From assembly GCA_964570845.1 (NCBI GenBank), contig CAZMZB010000001.1, positions 62,001-126,000 on the forward strand: a stretch of DNA of 64,000 nucleotides. The letters run 5' to 3'. A model generated the notes under the pieces. It had not been told where the DNA came from. It saw only the letters and a list, made by a program, of their open reading frames with translations, and did not search any database. The stretch comes from CAZLCC01 sp964570845 (GTDB lineage Bacteria > Patescibacteriota > Saccharimonadia > Saccharimonadales > Saccharimonadaceae). Positions 42,762 to 50,966 of the stretch are shown here, one piece after another (position 1 is the stretch's first letter; each line of letters begins with the position of its first letter). The position numbers and the translations under genes are program-made.

Positions 42762-43912
42762 TAGTCCTGCTCCTTTTTAACCGCTTTGATGATTTCATCC
42801 GCACCACGTTTTATATCTTCTTCAGTTGTGAGCCTTCCGAGTGTAATACGTAAACTGCCATCAGCTACTTCTGGCTGCATACCAATTGCTGTGAGGATAT
42901 GCGAACGCGTGTCATAGTTGGCGGCACATGCTGAACCAGTTGCGACTAAAATACCCTTTACTTCCAGTTGAAAAATAAGTCTTTCTGCATCAACACCAGG
43001 AAACGCAACGTGAAGAAAATTTGGAAGTTGTCGTTTTTTATGTCCGGAAAAAGTAATATCTGGGAACTCATCTTCAAACCGCTTTTTTAAATCATTTTTT
43101 AGAGCTTCAAGTCGTTTATATTCTTGTTTTCGTTTCTTCTCTGCTATTTCCAGTGCTTTAGAAAAACCAATAATACCCGCAGCATTTTCTGTCCCCGAGC
43201 GAAGATTTTTTTCTTGCCCCCCGCCTAAAATAAATGGAGCAAGTTGAACATTACTTGCGGCCCACAGAATGCCTGTTTGCTTTGGGCCATAGATTTTTCC
43301 CGCATTGAGCGTTACTAAATCAACCCCAAGTCGCGAAACGTGAATATCGATATAGCCAACTCCTTGCGATGCATCGGTATGAAGATAGAGTGGTGTTTTA
43401 TTATTTTTCTTAAGACGTTCATTTCTTATTTTTTTCACCACTTGAGCAATTTCTTTCATCGGCTGCACATTACCCAGCTCACTATCTGCAAGTACAATGC
43501 TGACTAATCTCGTTTCATCTGTGATCGCCTTTTCAACCGCTTCGGGTTGAACAATACCTTTTTCAGTGGGTCGCACGATGGCGTGAGGATATCGCTTAGC
43601 AGGAGCCAAAGCTGATTGATGATCAATCGCAGAAATGACCACATGCCCACCACCACTTAAAATGCCGTGAAATGCAATATTGATTGATTCCGTCGCACCG
43701 GCAGTAAAAGTAATTTCATCTGGTTTCACGCCAATACAGCCAGCAATGTTGGTACGTGCCTCTTCGATGTCACTTCTCACCTGTTTCGCTGGTAAATAAG
43801 GGCTGGAAGGATTATAAAACTTCTCCTCAAAATACGGCTGCATAGCAGCAAAGACCCGCTCATCAAGCGGGGTAGCGGCAGCATAATCGAAATATATCGT
43901 CTCTCTGTTCAT
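42761..43912 (-). CDS. Cysteine desulfurase (NifS/IscS family)
   Basis: A 383-residue PLP enzyme that takes sulfur from cysteine. It has the N-terminal YFDYAAATPLD, the substrate-side His in AIDHQSALAP, the PLP lysine in NAGKIYGPKQTG and the catalytic cysteine in GSACAANYDT. The residue before the PLP lysine is Gly where IscS and NifS normally have His. No IscU or other Fe-S assembly gene is adjacent; mnmA is in the same operon, so tRNA thiolation is the likely main use. Confidence 0.93.
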   Translation of the reverse strand: MNRETIYFDYAAATPLDERVFAAMQPYFEEKFYNPSSPYLPAKQVRSDIEEARTNIAGCIGVKPDEITFTAGATESINIAFHGILSGGGHVVISAIDHQSALAPAKRYPHAIVRPTEKGIVQPEAVEKAITDETRLVSIVLADSELGNVQPMKEIAQVVKKIRNERLKKNNKTPLYLHTDASQGVGYIDIHVSRLGVDLVTLNAGKIYGPKQTGILWAASNVQLAPFILGGGQEKNLRSGTENAAGIIGFSKALEIAEKKRKQEYKRLEALKNDLKKRFEDEFPDITFSGHKKRQLPNFLHVAFPGVDAERLIFQLEVKGILVATGSACAANYDTRSHILTAIGMQPEVADGSLRITLGRLTTEEDIKRGADEIIKAVKKEQD

Positions 43913-43932
43913 GGGAAATTATATTATATCAT

Positions 43933-44697
43933 CTACCTCTGTTTTTGCATATTTTTAAATAGCCTATCAACGTTCTCCTCAGTGATCACCGAGAGTTTTT
44001 TCAAGCTGATGTCTCTTGTTTGCGCTATGTGCTCTGCGATATTAAACGTAAAAGCTGGCTCGTTCTTTTTGCCGCGATATGGTTTTGGCGTGAGAAATGG
44101 TGCATCTGTTTCAAGTAAAATATTTTCAAGAGGAATTGAAGTAAACATTTTTTGCTGCGCTTCGTCTTTACTGAACGTGCTAATGCCATTTATGCCAAAA
44201 AATAGCCCTTTTTTAAGCCCCATTTGCATATCTTTTTGAGAGCCAGTAAAACTGTGCAATACACCACGCACATTTTGAAAATTATCAAGTACAGACCAAA
44301 AGTCTTCAAATGCTTCCCTGACATGAAAGATTAGTGGTAGATTGTTCTTTAAAGCAAGATCGATTTGTTGCTCTAATACCTTTATTTGATCTTCCCTTGG
44401 ACTATGCGTATAAAAATAATCAAGCCCGCACTCCCCAACAGTAATGACTTTTGGTTTTTTCACAAGCGCTTCTATACCTTCAGTGCCATACTGCGCCTCA
44501 TGTGGATGGACACCAACACTTGCCCACGCTTCACCATGTTGTGCGGTAAATTCAATCGCCTCTTTTGAGCTTTGCTCATCAACGCCAACACAAATAAGTC
44601 TGGCGATGCCTTTCTGTTTAGCATTTTTCAGCACTTCTTCCGCATTAAGCGGATAGTCACTTTGGTGAATATGACAGTGCGTATCAGTAAAATGCAT
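43933..44697 (-). CDS. tatD: TatD-family metal-dependent deoxyribonuclease
   Basis: A 254-residue TIM-barrel nuclease. Metal ligands are DTHCHI, GECGLDYFY, PLIFHVREA, VLHSFTG and LLETDAPFL. TatD proteins act as 3'-5' exonucleases in DNA repair and turnover. It follows metG by 3 bases, a conserved pairing in many bacteria. Confidence 0.95.
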   Translation of the reverse strand: MHFTDTHCHIHQSDYPLNAEEVLKNAKQKGIARLICVGVDEQSSKEAIEFTAQHGEAWASVGVHPHEAQYGTEGIEALVKKPKVITVGECGLDYFYTHSPREDQIKVLEQQIDLALKNNLPLIFHVREAFEDFWSVLDNFQNVRGVLHSFTGSQKDMQMGLKKGLFFGINGISTFSKDEAQQKMFTSIPLENILLETDAPFLTPKPYRGKKNEPAFTFNIAEHIAQTRDISLKKLSVITEENVDRLFKNMQKQR

Positions 44698-44700
44698 TGT

Positions 44701-46179
44701 TTACTTTTTTTCTGGGGTTCCGGTATGATTATGTATCTTGGGGAATAAAATCCCCTCCGCCTGTTTGATAACTCCCGTCTCGAAGGTATCTTTAATTACC
44801 TGAGCAGTATGTGGTAAAAATGGTGTGATGAGATCAGCAATTTGCAGTAAGTTACCAGCCGCATAAGCCAGTATCTCCCCTAAATGACCTTCCGCATCGG
44901 CGTCTTTGCCGCGCTGACCCGCCACTTCCCACGGTCTTACTCTTTCAATATAACCATTCAAAGACCTCACTGTTATCCAGACTGCATCAAGTGCTTTATT
45001 GAAATGAAGTGCATTCATATGTTCGTGATAAATTTGTGTATCATGCTCCGGTTGCGGTAAGTCTCCAATTACCCCATCCTGATACCGCGTCACCATACTT
45101 GCGACTCGCTGGACCAAGTTGCCGAGCTCATTACCGAGCTCATTGTTATAGGCATTTTCAAATTTTTCCCATGTGAAGTCGCCATCATCAAGCGTTGGAA
45201 TGTGACGAGAGAAATAATAACGGAAAGCATCAACGCCATATTCTTTTACAATTTCCTCCGGTCCGACAACGTTACCAAGCGACTTACTCATCTTAACTCC
45301 GCCACTGTCGATAAAGCCATGCACTAATAGCTTTTTCGGCAACGGAAGCTCTAGTGCAAGTAAGATTGCCGGCCAAATCGCTGCATGAAATCGCAAAATA
45401 TCTTTGCCAATCACCTGAATATCAGCTGGCCAAAAGTCTTTCCAAAGCTCAGTATCCGGATAGCCAAGCACTGTAATATAGTTTGGCAATGCATCAACCC
45501 AAACATAGATGACTTGGCTTTCATCTCCCGGAACGGGCACACCCCAACTTAGGTGTTTTTTAGGGCGAGAGACACTAACATCTTGCAAGCCGCTTTCAAG
45601 CAGATTTAGAAATTCTCTTTTGCGAAACTCAGGATAAATTTGGAATTTTCCACTTTCAATTTGTTCACGAATTTTATCACTAAACGCGCTCATTTTGAAA
45701 TAGTAGTTCTCTTCACTTAGTCGCTCATATGGCTTATTGTGAATCGGGCATATGCCATTATTTTCAGTTGCTTCTTTATCTGTGACAAATGCTTCACAAC
45801 CCGTGCAATACCAGCCTTCATATTTTCCTTTATAAATATACGGTTTTAGTTTTTCCCAAATCATCTGCACTCGCTTCATGTGATTTGGGTCGCTGGTACG
45901 AATAAAATCGGTAGCATCAATGTTCAGAAGCTTGATGAGTGATTGAAAATTTTTATATGCACCATCAACATATATCTGTGGTGTTTTTTTCTCTTCTTCA
46001 GCTTTTATCGCGATTTTATTACCGTGCTCATCTGTACCGGTTTGAAATCGAACTTCCTTACCATTCTGCCGTTGATAACGCGCCCAAATGTCAGCTAATA
46101 AATAATCAAGCGCATTACCAATATGCGGCTTTGCGTTCACATACGGAATCGCGGTAGTGATATATAATTTCTTTCCCAT
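44701..46179 (-). CDS. metG: Methionyl-tRNA synthetase
   Basis: A 492-residue class I synthetase. It has the HIGH-type motif PHIGNALDYLLAD, the zinc knuckle CTGCEAF plus CPIH, and the signature GGVKMSKSLGN. The anticodon-binding helical domain (about 360-480) is present; the C-terminal tRNA-binding dimerisation domain of some MetRS is absent. It heads the metG-tatD-nifS-ydcF-mnmA run. An extended -10 (46191-46199) is 11 bases before the ATG. Confidence 0.97.
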   Translation of the reverse strand: MGKKLYITTAIPYVNAKPHIGNALDYLLADIWARYQRQNGKEVRFQTGTDEHGNKIAIKAEEEKKTPQIYVDGAYKNFQSLIKLLNIDATDFIRTSDPNHMKRVQMIWEKLKPYIYKGKYEGWYCTGCEAFVTDKEATENNGICPIHNKPYERLSEENYYFKMSAFSDKIREQIESGKFQIYPEFRKREFLNLLESGLQDVSVSRPKKHLSWGVPVPGDESQVIYVWVDALPNYITVLGYPDTELWKDFWPADIQVIGKDILRFHAAIWPAILLALELPLPKKLLVHGFIDSGGVKMSKSLGNVVGPEEIVKEYGVDAFRYYFSRHIPTLDDGDFTWEKFENAYNNELGNELGNLVQRVASMVTRYQDGVIGDLPQPEHDTQIYHEHMNALHFNKALDAVWITVRSLNGYIERVRPWEVAGQRGKDADAEGHLGEILAYAAGNLLQIADLITPFLPHTAQVIKDTFETGVIKQAEGILFPKIHNHTGTPEKK

Positions 46180-46190
46180 AGTCTTACCCT

Positions 46191-46199
46191 AGTGTATCA
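46191..46199 (-). promoter_or_regulatory. metG extended -10 promoter
   Basis: TG-A-TACACT on the minus strand, 11 bases before the metG ATG; leader about 4 bases. Confidence 0.4.
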
Positions 46200-46244
46200 G
46201 ACTGAGATGCAGTTTATTAATAATGCTATTAGCCATAAGCTATA

Positions 46245-46273
46245 TTGGATAATGATACATCTGCTGCTACACT
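46245..46273 (+). promoter_or_regulatory. Promoter of multi-pass membrane protein gene
   Basis: TTGGAT (46245-46250), 17 bases ending in TGC, TACACT (46268-46273), 23 bases before the ATG at 46297. Confidence 0.55.
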
Positions 46274-46296
46274 GTAAAAATAACGTTAGGAGAAAA

Positions 46297-47355
46297 ATGA
46301 ATTCTAATTCAAAACAACCAAACATTCAGTCGCCACAGTCTGCGGCAGTTACTACTGATCCAGAAGGAGTGAACAGCAATCAACAAAGTAAGACCGCTAT
46401 TTCACCCGGACTTGTTGTGTTGCAATGGCTAACATATGCTTTCTGGGGGTGGGCGCTACTATCTTTAGCGTGGCTCATCTTTATCGTAATATACAACCTT
46501 ATGGATCAGCTGGATACGAGCGAAGTTATTCCTTATGCGCTTTCTGCCACACTCGTACTACTACCGATTGCTCTCATATCAGATTTTTTCTTCAGCAAAC
46601 AAGAACCTAAGAAAAAACAGGGTGCTTCAATGGTCGTCATGTTAATTCATGCAGTTATTTTCGCGCTTTTTGCGGTAGGAACCTTAATTGGAGCAATCTT
46701 TGCAATTGTACAGCTACTTATTGCTAGTGGGCAATCTACTGAATATACTCAATCAACACTGGTGAGCCTACTAATCGTTTCTCTGCTTTATGCACTCACC
46801 TTCTTAAGGACTTTGCGCCCTCAATTCTTAGGAGAAAAATTACCAATGATTTATAGCTTGATTATGTTATTCATCACTGGCACCTTTATTACCCTGAGTA
46901 TACTGGGACCAATATCACAGTCCGTGGCGACACGAGATGACCGGCGTATAGTAAGCTACTTGCCTACGGTGAATGATGCTATAAATAACTACACTCAGAA
47001 ATATAAAACACTACCGGCTAGTTTGACTGAGCCTGAACTTAAGATTAATAGCAAGGACGCCCAATCTATTATTGGTGACGGCTTAGTTGAGTATAAGCCC
47101 GAAGGAAAATATCAACCCACAATCCAACAGGGCGATGCCCTGGACTCACAGCTTAACAATATCCTAAACTCAGAATCAAGCTACCGGTATCAGTTATGTG
47201 TCACTTTCAAGAAAGCTTCTGACGGGGAGGTTAGTAACCAAGGTACGGAATATCCAAAAGGTACGGAATATCCAACCTACCTATATATCTATGACCATCC
47301 AGCAGGGCGCGTTTGCTATAAGCTTTCTGCAGAACTTTATAACAATAATTATTAG
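46297..47355 (+). CDS. Uncharacterised multi-pass membrane protein
   Basis: A 352-residue protein from the ATG with a TTAGGAGA site; an upstream in-frame ATG lies before the promoter and is rejected. After a Ser/Gln-rich N-terminus there are about six transmembrane helices (roughly residues 40-220), then an extracytoplasmic domain of about 130 residues with two cysteines. The motif YLPTVNDAINNYTQKYKTLPASL resembles the region after the helix in pilin-like proteins. Near the end an 18-base tandem duplication gives GTEYPKGTEYP. Function unknown. Confidence 0.75.
   Translation: MNSNSKQPNIQSPQSAAVTTDPEGVNSNQQSKTAISPGLVVLQWLTYAFWGWALLSLAWLIFIVIYNLMDQLDTSEVIPYALSATLVLLPIALISDFFFSKQEPKKKQGASMVVMLIHAVIFALFAVGTLIGAIFAIVQLLIASGQSTEYTQSTLVSLLIVSLLYALTFLRTLRPQFLGEKLPMIYSLIMLFITGTFITLSILGPISQSVATRDDRRIVSYLPTVNDAINNYTQKYKTLPASLTEPELKINSKDAQSIIGDGLVEYKPEGKYQPTIQQGDALDSQLNNILNSESSYRYQLCVTFKKASDGEVSNQGTEYPKGTEYPTYLYIYDHPAGRVCYKLSAELYNNNY
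47240..47275 (+). repeat. Tandem 18-base duplication inside the membrane protein gene
   Basis: AGGTACGGAATATCCAA occurs at 47241-47257 and again at 47259-47275, keeping the frame. Confidence 0.85.
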
Positions 47356-47359
47356 CTTG

Positions 47360-48067
47360 TTAGTTAGGCATCATTGCCACAATAGCAAAACGACCGTGTT
47401 GATCTTCTTGATTACCTTTTAAAAATTCGCTGTGAGAATGGTAATGGTCGCTTTTTGTTGTGTCAACAGAACAAATCTCAATGTTGTTTGGTAAAATTCC
47501 AGCAGCCAAAAGGTGTTCTTTGTTTACTTCGTGCAAACTCTTGTTTTCAAATTTAAAAAGCGGGTAGCTTTCTTTTCCTGCTGCAGGACTCAACCACACC
47601 AAGATGTCTTTCGGATTCGATTGAAACGTCTTGATCATATATTCAACACTGTGCTTTGCACCATATTGCTCCACATTATGTCTGCCTAGATGAGAAACCA
47701 TTATTACTTCTTTTTTAGGATCATATAAAACCGCTCCGACGCAGTCCGCAAGCGGCAAGAAAAGCGCAACGTTTTTTTGACCTGTTGCTAAGGCATCATT
47801 TGGAACATGGTCATCAATTTCTAAATTGCTTTTCGGGCTAGCTTTTTTCACGGTATCATATTTCGTAAAATCATCCGTTTCATAGCTCATCCGCACTAAT
47901 ACTGTTTGATGTGGTTGAATATGATTTTTTTCTAAAAAACGTTGCCTATTTTGATGAATCGTTTTAGGATTTTTAGCACCCTTGACTTTCATAGCTCCAT
48001 CTTCGATAGATGAAACCGCAGCAATAATCTTCGCTTTAAAAATAGTTGGTTGGTCAGCTTTTATCAT
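47360..48067 (-). CDS. Laccase-domain (DUF152/YfiH-type) purine nucleoside phosphorylase-like protein
   Basis: A 235-residue member of the multicopper-like DUF152 family, shown in other bacteria to act on purine nucleosides. The metal-site cysteine is in LADCVGAVLYD and the His in VSHLGRHNV; SPAAG and DHYHSHSEF also match the family. I start it at the ATG 48067, which overlaps ksgA by 14 bases. Confidence 0.82.
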   Translation of the reverse strand: MIKADQPTIFKAKIIAAVSSIEDGAMKVKGAKNPKTIHQNRQRFLEKNHIQPHQTVLVRMSYETDDFTKYDTVKKASPKSNLEIDDHVPNDALATGQKNVALFLPLADCVGAVLYDPKKEVIMVSHLGRHNVEQYGAKHSVEYMIKTFQSNPKDILVWLSPAAGKESYPLFKFENKSLHEVNKEHLLAAGILPNNIEICSVDTTKSDHYHSHSEFLKGNQEDQHGRFAIVAMMPN

Positions 48068-48851
48068 GTGCACTTATTATACGACTTATTGCTGCCCATT
48101 GCTCTAAAGTCAGCATTTCAGCTCGTAAATTTGAATCGATACTTGCCTTTTGTAGCACTATCTCAGCTTGTTTTTTATCAACGCCTAAGCCCGCGCTCAA
48201 ACTGGAGCGTAGCTTTTTTCGTTTTGCAGAAAATCCGGCTTTAACAATTCTAAAAAACTGCTTCTCATCAATATCTCTAAATAGTTTTTGCCGGCGCATC
48301 TTTAAGATAGCCACTTGCGAACCTACTTTTGGAGGAGGTATAAACAGCTCGGCTGATACCACATCGCCTAAAGATATTTCAGCAAAATATTGCGCGCTTA
48401 CTCCTAAAATACTTAAACCTCCCGGTTTTGCCGCCAAGCGCTCAGCTACCTCCTTTTGTACCAATAATACTGCTTTGGATGGAGGATTTTTTGCTGTTGT
48501 CAAAAGCTGAATAATTTTCGCAGTGATATAATACGGTACATTCGCAACAACTTTATAGTTTTTAGGCATCTTTTCTAAGTTAAATTTCAGAATGTCTGAA
48601 TGAATAATTTCAACTTTTTCCGATCCAATAAAACTCTTTTTTAACTTTTCTGCAAGCACAGTATCAAACTCTACTGCAACCACCTTTTTTGCTTTTTTCG
48701 CCAAAATTTGTGTCAATGCACCAAGTCCTGGTCCAATCTCTAGAACCACATCATCGCTAGAAATAGCAGCATGACCTACAATATTCTCGAGTGCTTGCTC
48801 ATCTCTGAGCCAATGCTGACCTAAGTTTTTGTTTGGAATTATGCTAGACAT
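48054..48851 (-). CDS. ksgA: 16S rRNA adenine dimethyltransferase KsgA
   Basis: KsgA dimethylates A1518 and A1519 of 16S rRNA. The 265-residue protein begins NLGQHWLRD and has the SAM motif VLEIGPGLGALTQ, ESVEFD-like VVAVEFD, HSDILKF and the catalytic NVPYYIT. The ATG 48851 is preferred over the TTG one codon upstream; it overlaps the end of the PPC-domain gene. Confidence 0.96.
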   Translation of the reverse strand: MSSIIPNKNLGQHWLRDEQALENIVGHAAISSDDVVLEIGPGLGALTQILAKKAKKVVAVEFDTVLAEKLKKSFIGSEKVEIIHSDILKFNLEKMPKNYKVVANVPYYITAKIIQLLTTAKNPPSKAVLLVQKEVAERLAAKPGGLSILGVSAQYFAEISLGDVVSAELFIPPPKVGSQVAILKMRRQKLFRDIDEKQFFRIVKAGFSAKRKKLRSSLSAGLGVDKKQAEIVLQKASIDSNLRAEMLTLEQWAAISRIISAHDKS

Positions 48852-49266
48852 CAAGTAGTTTCAGACCAATTTCTTCATCTAGATTTCGAGTGATCTTTTT
48901 ATTAAAGAATGTATGTATGAATAGTTCACACGTTGCCGCTACTTCAAGTTCTTTCACATGACCGCCAAAAGCCCTGTATTCTTTGTCTGAAAAAGTACCG
49001 TGAATATGCCACTGTGGCTCATTATTCACCCAGGAAAGATTCCCCTGTAAGGTGGTAATTTCGAGTATTTGGTTAAACTTCTTCCATTCATATTGCTTCG
49101 CTTCAAGATCATAAAAGCCCAATTCTGATTTTTGAGCACCACCAAGCCCCAGTAACCACGCAGCCCCCAAATTCGTTTCCTCTGCAAACTGATTGAGGCT
49201 TTCAATGAGCTGCTCGCCTCGATTTAAACGAATAATGTGATTATAGCCATCGTATTTATATTTCAT
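48844..49266 (-). CDS. PPC-domain (DUF296) DNA-binding-like protein
   Basis: A 140-residue protein with the whole PPC/DUF296 fold: GEQLIESLNQFAEETNLGAAWLLGLGGAQKSELGFYD, then WHIHGTFSDKEYRAFGGHVKELEVAATCELFI. Plant members bind DNA; bacterial single-domain proteins are uncharacterised. It is translationally coupled to ksgA. Confidence 0.85.
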   Translation of the reverse strand: MKYKYDGYNHIIRLNRGEQLIESLNQFAEETNLGAAWLLGLGGAQKSELGFYDLEAKQYEWKKFNQILEITTLQGNLSWVNNEPQWHIHGTFSDKEYRAFGGHVKELEVAATCELFIHTFFNKKITRNLDEEIGLKLLDV

Positions 49267-49293
49267 ACTTACTATTGTAACGAAAAAAGAAAT

Positions 49294-50427
49294 TTAACGA
49301 AAAATATCCGGCAGACCTGCACCACAACTTGGCCATGGCTGCCAACCCCGACGCTGATAAGTCTCCCAGGCTTTCTGATCCTGGACAGAAGGCGGCGCAG
49401 CTGCAGCATGAGGGTAGCCTCCATATCCGCCCCAAGTACCAATATCAAATTGATAAGCACCATAATAACCATTGCCAGTGTTTGAAGTATAACTTCCTTC
49501 ACACGCTCTTAGTCGAGCAAGTGCTTCTGCAAACCCACCACTAAAGCTCCCTTTCGCACCAACAATCTCCACCTGTTTTTTCGGCTGCTTTGTCACAATG
49601 CTTTTAATTTCTTTTCGAGAAATTTCCTTACCATTACGCATCTCAACTTCATAGGTCACCGTTTTCTTACCAACTTCCCCAGGTGTTTTAACATCTTTAT
49701 ACCCAATCTCCCTGTCAGCATCCTGGATCTGCTCAACAGGAAAGGCGATATTTTCTTCTTGCGTAACAGTTTGTTTGCCATTGCGCCATATTTCCAGCTT
49801 CATACCCCGCTTCACTGGTGTATTTGCAGATAGCGACATACCATCTTGTTTACCAAGCTTAATGTTTTTCTCTGTTAGTATGCCAGCAACAGTTTTTGCA
49901 TGTGTACGAGCAATGGACTGTTTGCCATAAAACACAAGAGTAAACGGTGTTGCACGTTTGATTTCCATCCTAAGCCCTGCACCGCCATCGGATAATGTAT
50001 CATCAACTCTCTCGAGCTTCGTGTTGTCTTCATCATAAAGTGTAATACCTGCTTGTTTTGCAATCTGCTGCGGGCTTTGATGCGAGGTCATGATACGCTT
50101 TCTGAGTGAACCATCAATAATCGTCACTGGACGAACACGATAAATATTTACTTTGTAGTTACTGGCAATAAGCTCCGTGTCTCTTGTAGGCTCAACACTA
50201 TCCATTTCATCTAACTGGATGTCGGCTTGTTTTAGGGCTTTTTCAATGGTGTGGGCTTTGGTAACAATAGTCTTTTCTTCTCCCTGGTCATATACTGTTA
50301 AAACACGGCCGTCATTAGCACCAGCCACAAAAAATGAGCTTGTCAAAATAGCGGTAATCATAACAATTCCGCCCAAAATACTGAACACTCGTGGGTGAGT
50401 GCCGACTTTTTTTATAAAATGCTTCAT
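49294..50427 (-). CDS. RpfB/YabE-like wall protein: DUF348 repeats, G5 domain, transglycosylase domain
   Basis: A 377-residue exported muralytic protein. An N-terminal helix (residues 15-36) serves as signal or anchor. Three DUF348-type repeats (about 40-200), a G5 domain (about 215-290, DADREIGYKDVKTPGEVGKK) and a C-terminal Rpf-type lysozyme-like domain follow. The catalytic Glu is in LRACEGSY, followed by NTGNGYYGAYQFDIGTW and the second Cys in WPSCG. Rpf proteins cleave peptidoglycan and wake dormant Actinobacteria. Translation has no clear Shine-Dalgarno; the short leader contains a leaderless 8-codon ORF. Confidence 0.92.
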   Translation of the reverse strand: MKHFIKKVGTHPRVFSILGGIVMITAILTSSFFVAGANDGRVLTVYDQGEEKTIVTKAHTIEKALKQADIQLDEMDSVEPTRDTELIASNYKVNIYRVRPVTIIDGSLRKRIMTSHQSPQQIAKQAGITLYDEDNTKLERVDDTLSDGGAGLRMEIKRATPFTLVFYGKQSIARTHAKTVAGILTEKNIKLGKQDGMSLSANTPVKRGMKLEIWRNGKQTVTQEENIAFPVEQIQDADREIGYKDVKTPGEVGKKTVTYEVEMRNGKEISRKEIKSIVTKQPKKQVEIVGAKGSFSGGFAEALARLRACEGSYTSNTGNGYYGAYQFDIGTWGGYGGYPHAAAAPPSVQDQKAWETYQRRGWQPWPSCGAGLPDIFR

Positions 50428-50442
50428 GAATAAAAAATCAAC

Positions 50443-50469
50443 TCACAGCGTACCCACCGTATGCTGCAT
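50443..50469 (-). promoter_or_regulatory. Leaderless 8-codon ORF in the rpf leader
   Basis: The ATG (50469) is 7 bases after TATACT; it encodes MQHTVGTL and stops 15 bases before the rpf ATG. Possible translational control; expression unproven. Confidence 0.35.
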
Positions 50470-50476
50470 AGAAGCA

Positions 50477-50505
50477 AGTATACACTATCCCACCCCTGAC
50501 GACAA
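50477..50505 (-). promoter_or_regulatory. rpf-like gene promoter
   Basis: TTGTCG (50500-50505), 17 bases, TATACT (50477-50482) on the minus strand, overlapping the end of the Nudix gene. Confidence 0.55.
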
Positions 50506-50961
50506 GTATTTCAAGGCTGTGTCCACTAGAGACGAACGCCTCATCGGCACCATATCTGTCTCCCACCAGGAATACTCAATAATCTCCAATGCCGCCCTAC
50601 CCCTTAGCGGCTTAAGCGTACGTTCTTTAACCTTTACTACTAAAAGTGGTGTTATATAACCGAGGTCTGAATTTTTATATTCCCCTAAAAAAGTAAATTG
50701 ATCTGGTGTAATTTTTATGCCAGTTTCCTCAAGTAATTCTCTTGAAGCGGCCTCCTGGTCTGATTCTCCCTTTTTACAACCACCGCCAGGTAACGACCAC
50801 TTTTGAAACCCAAGCCACCCTCTTAGGAGTAGTATTCTTCCCTGATTGCCAACAACTAGAACTCTTACGCGTCGCGACGGAAAAAGACGAAAATAAGCAA
50901 AAAACAATGGGTAACCAACGACGGCAATAGTTCTTCCAGACAAAATATAGAGTTTTCGCAT
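50485..50961 (-). CDS. Nudix hydrolase
   Basis: A 158-residue Nudix enzyme. The Nudix box is complete: GGCKKGESDQEAASRELLEE followed by TGI (residues 68-90), binding Mg and cleaving nucleoside diphosphate-X compounds. An N-terminal hydrophobic stretch (about 10-27) may be a membrane anchor. The substrate cannot be told. It follows uvrD by 5 bases. Confidence 0.9.
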   Translation of the reverse strand: MRKLYILSGRTIAVVGYPLFFAYFRLFPSRRVRVLVVGNQGRILLLRGWLGFQKWSLPGGGCKKGESDQEAASRELLEETGIKITPDQFTFLGEYKNSDLGYITPLLVVKVKERTLKPLRGRAALEIIEYSWWETDMVPMRRSSLVDTALKYLSSGVG

Positions 50962-50966
50962 TATTT

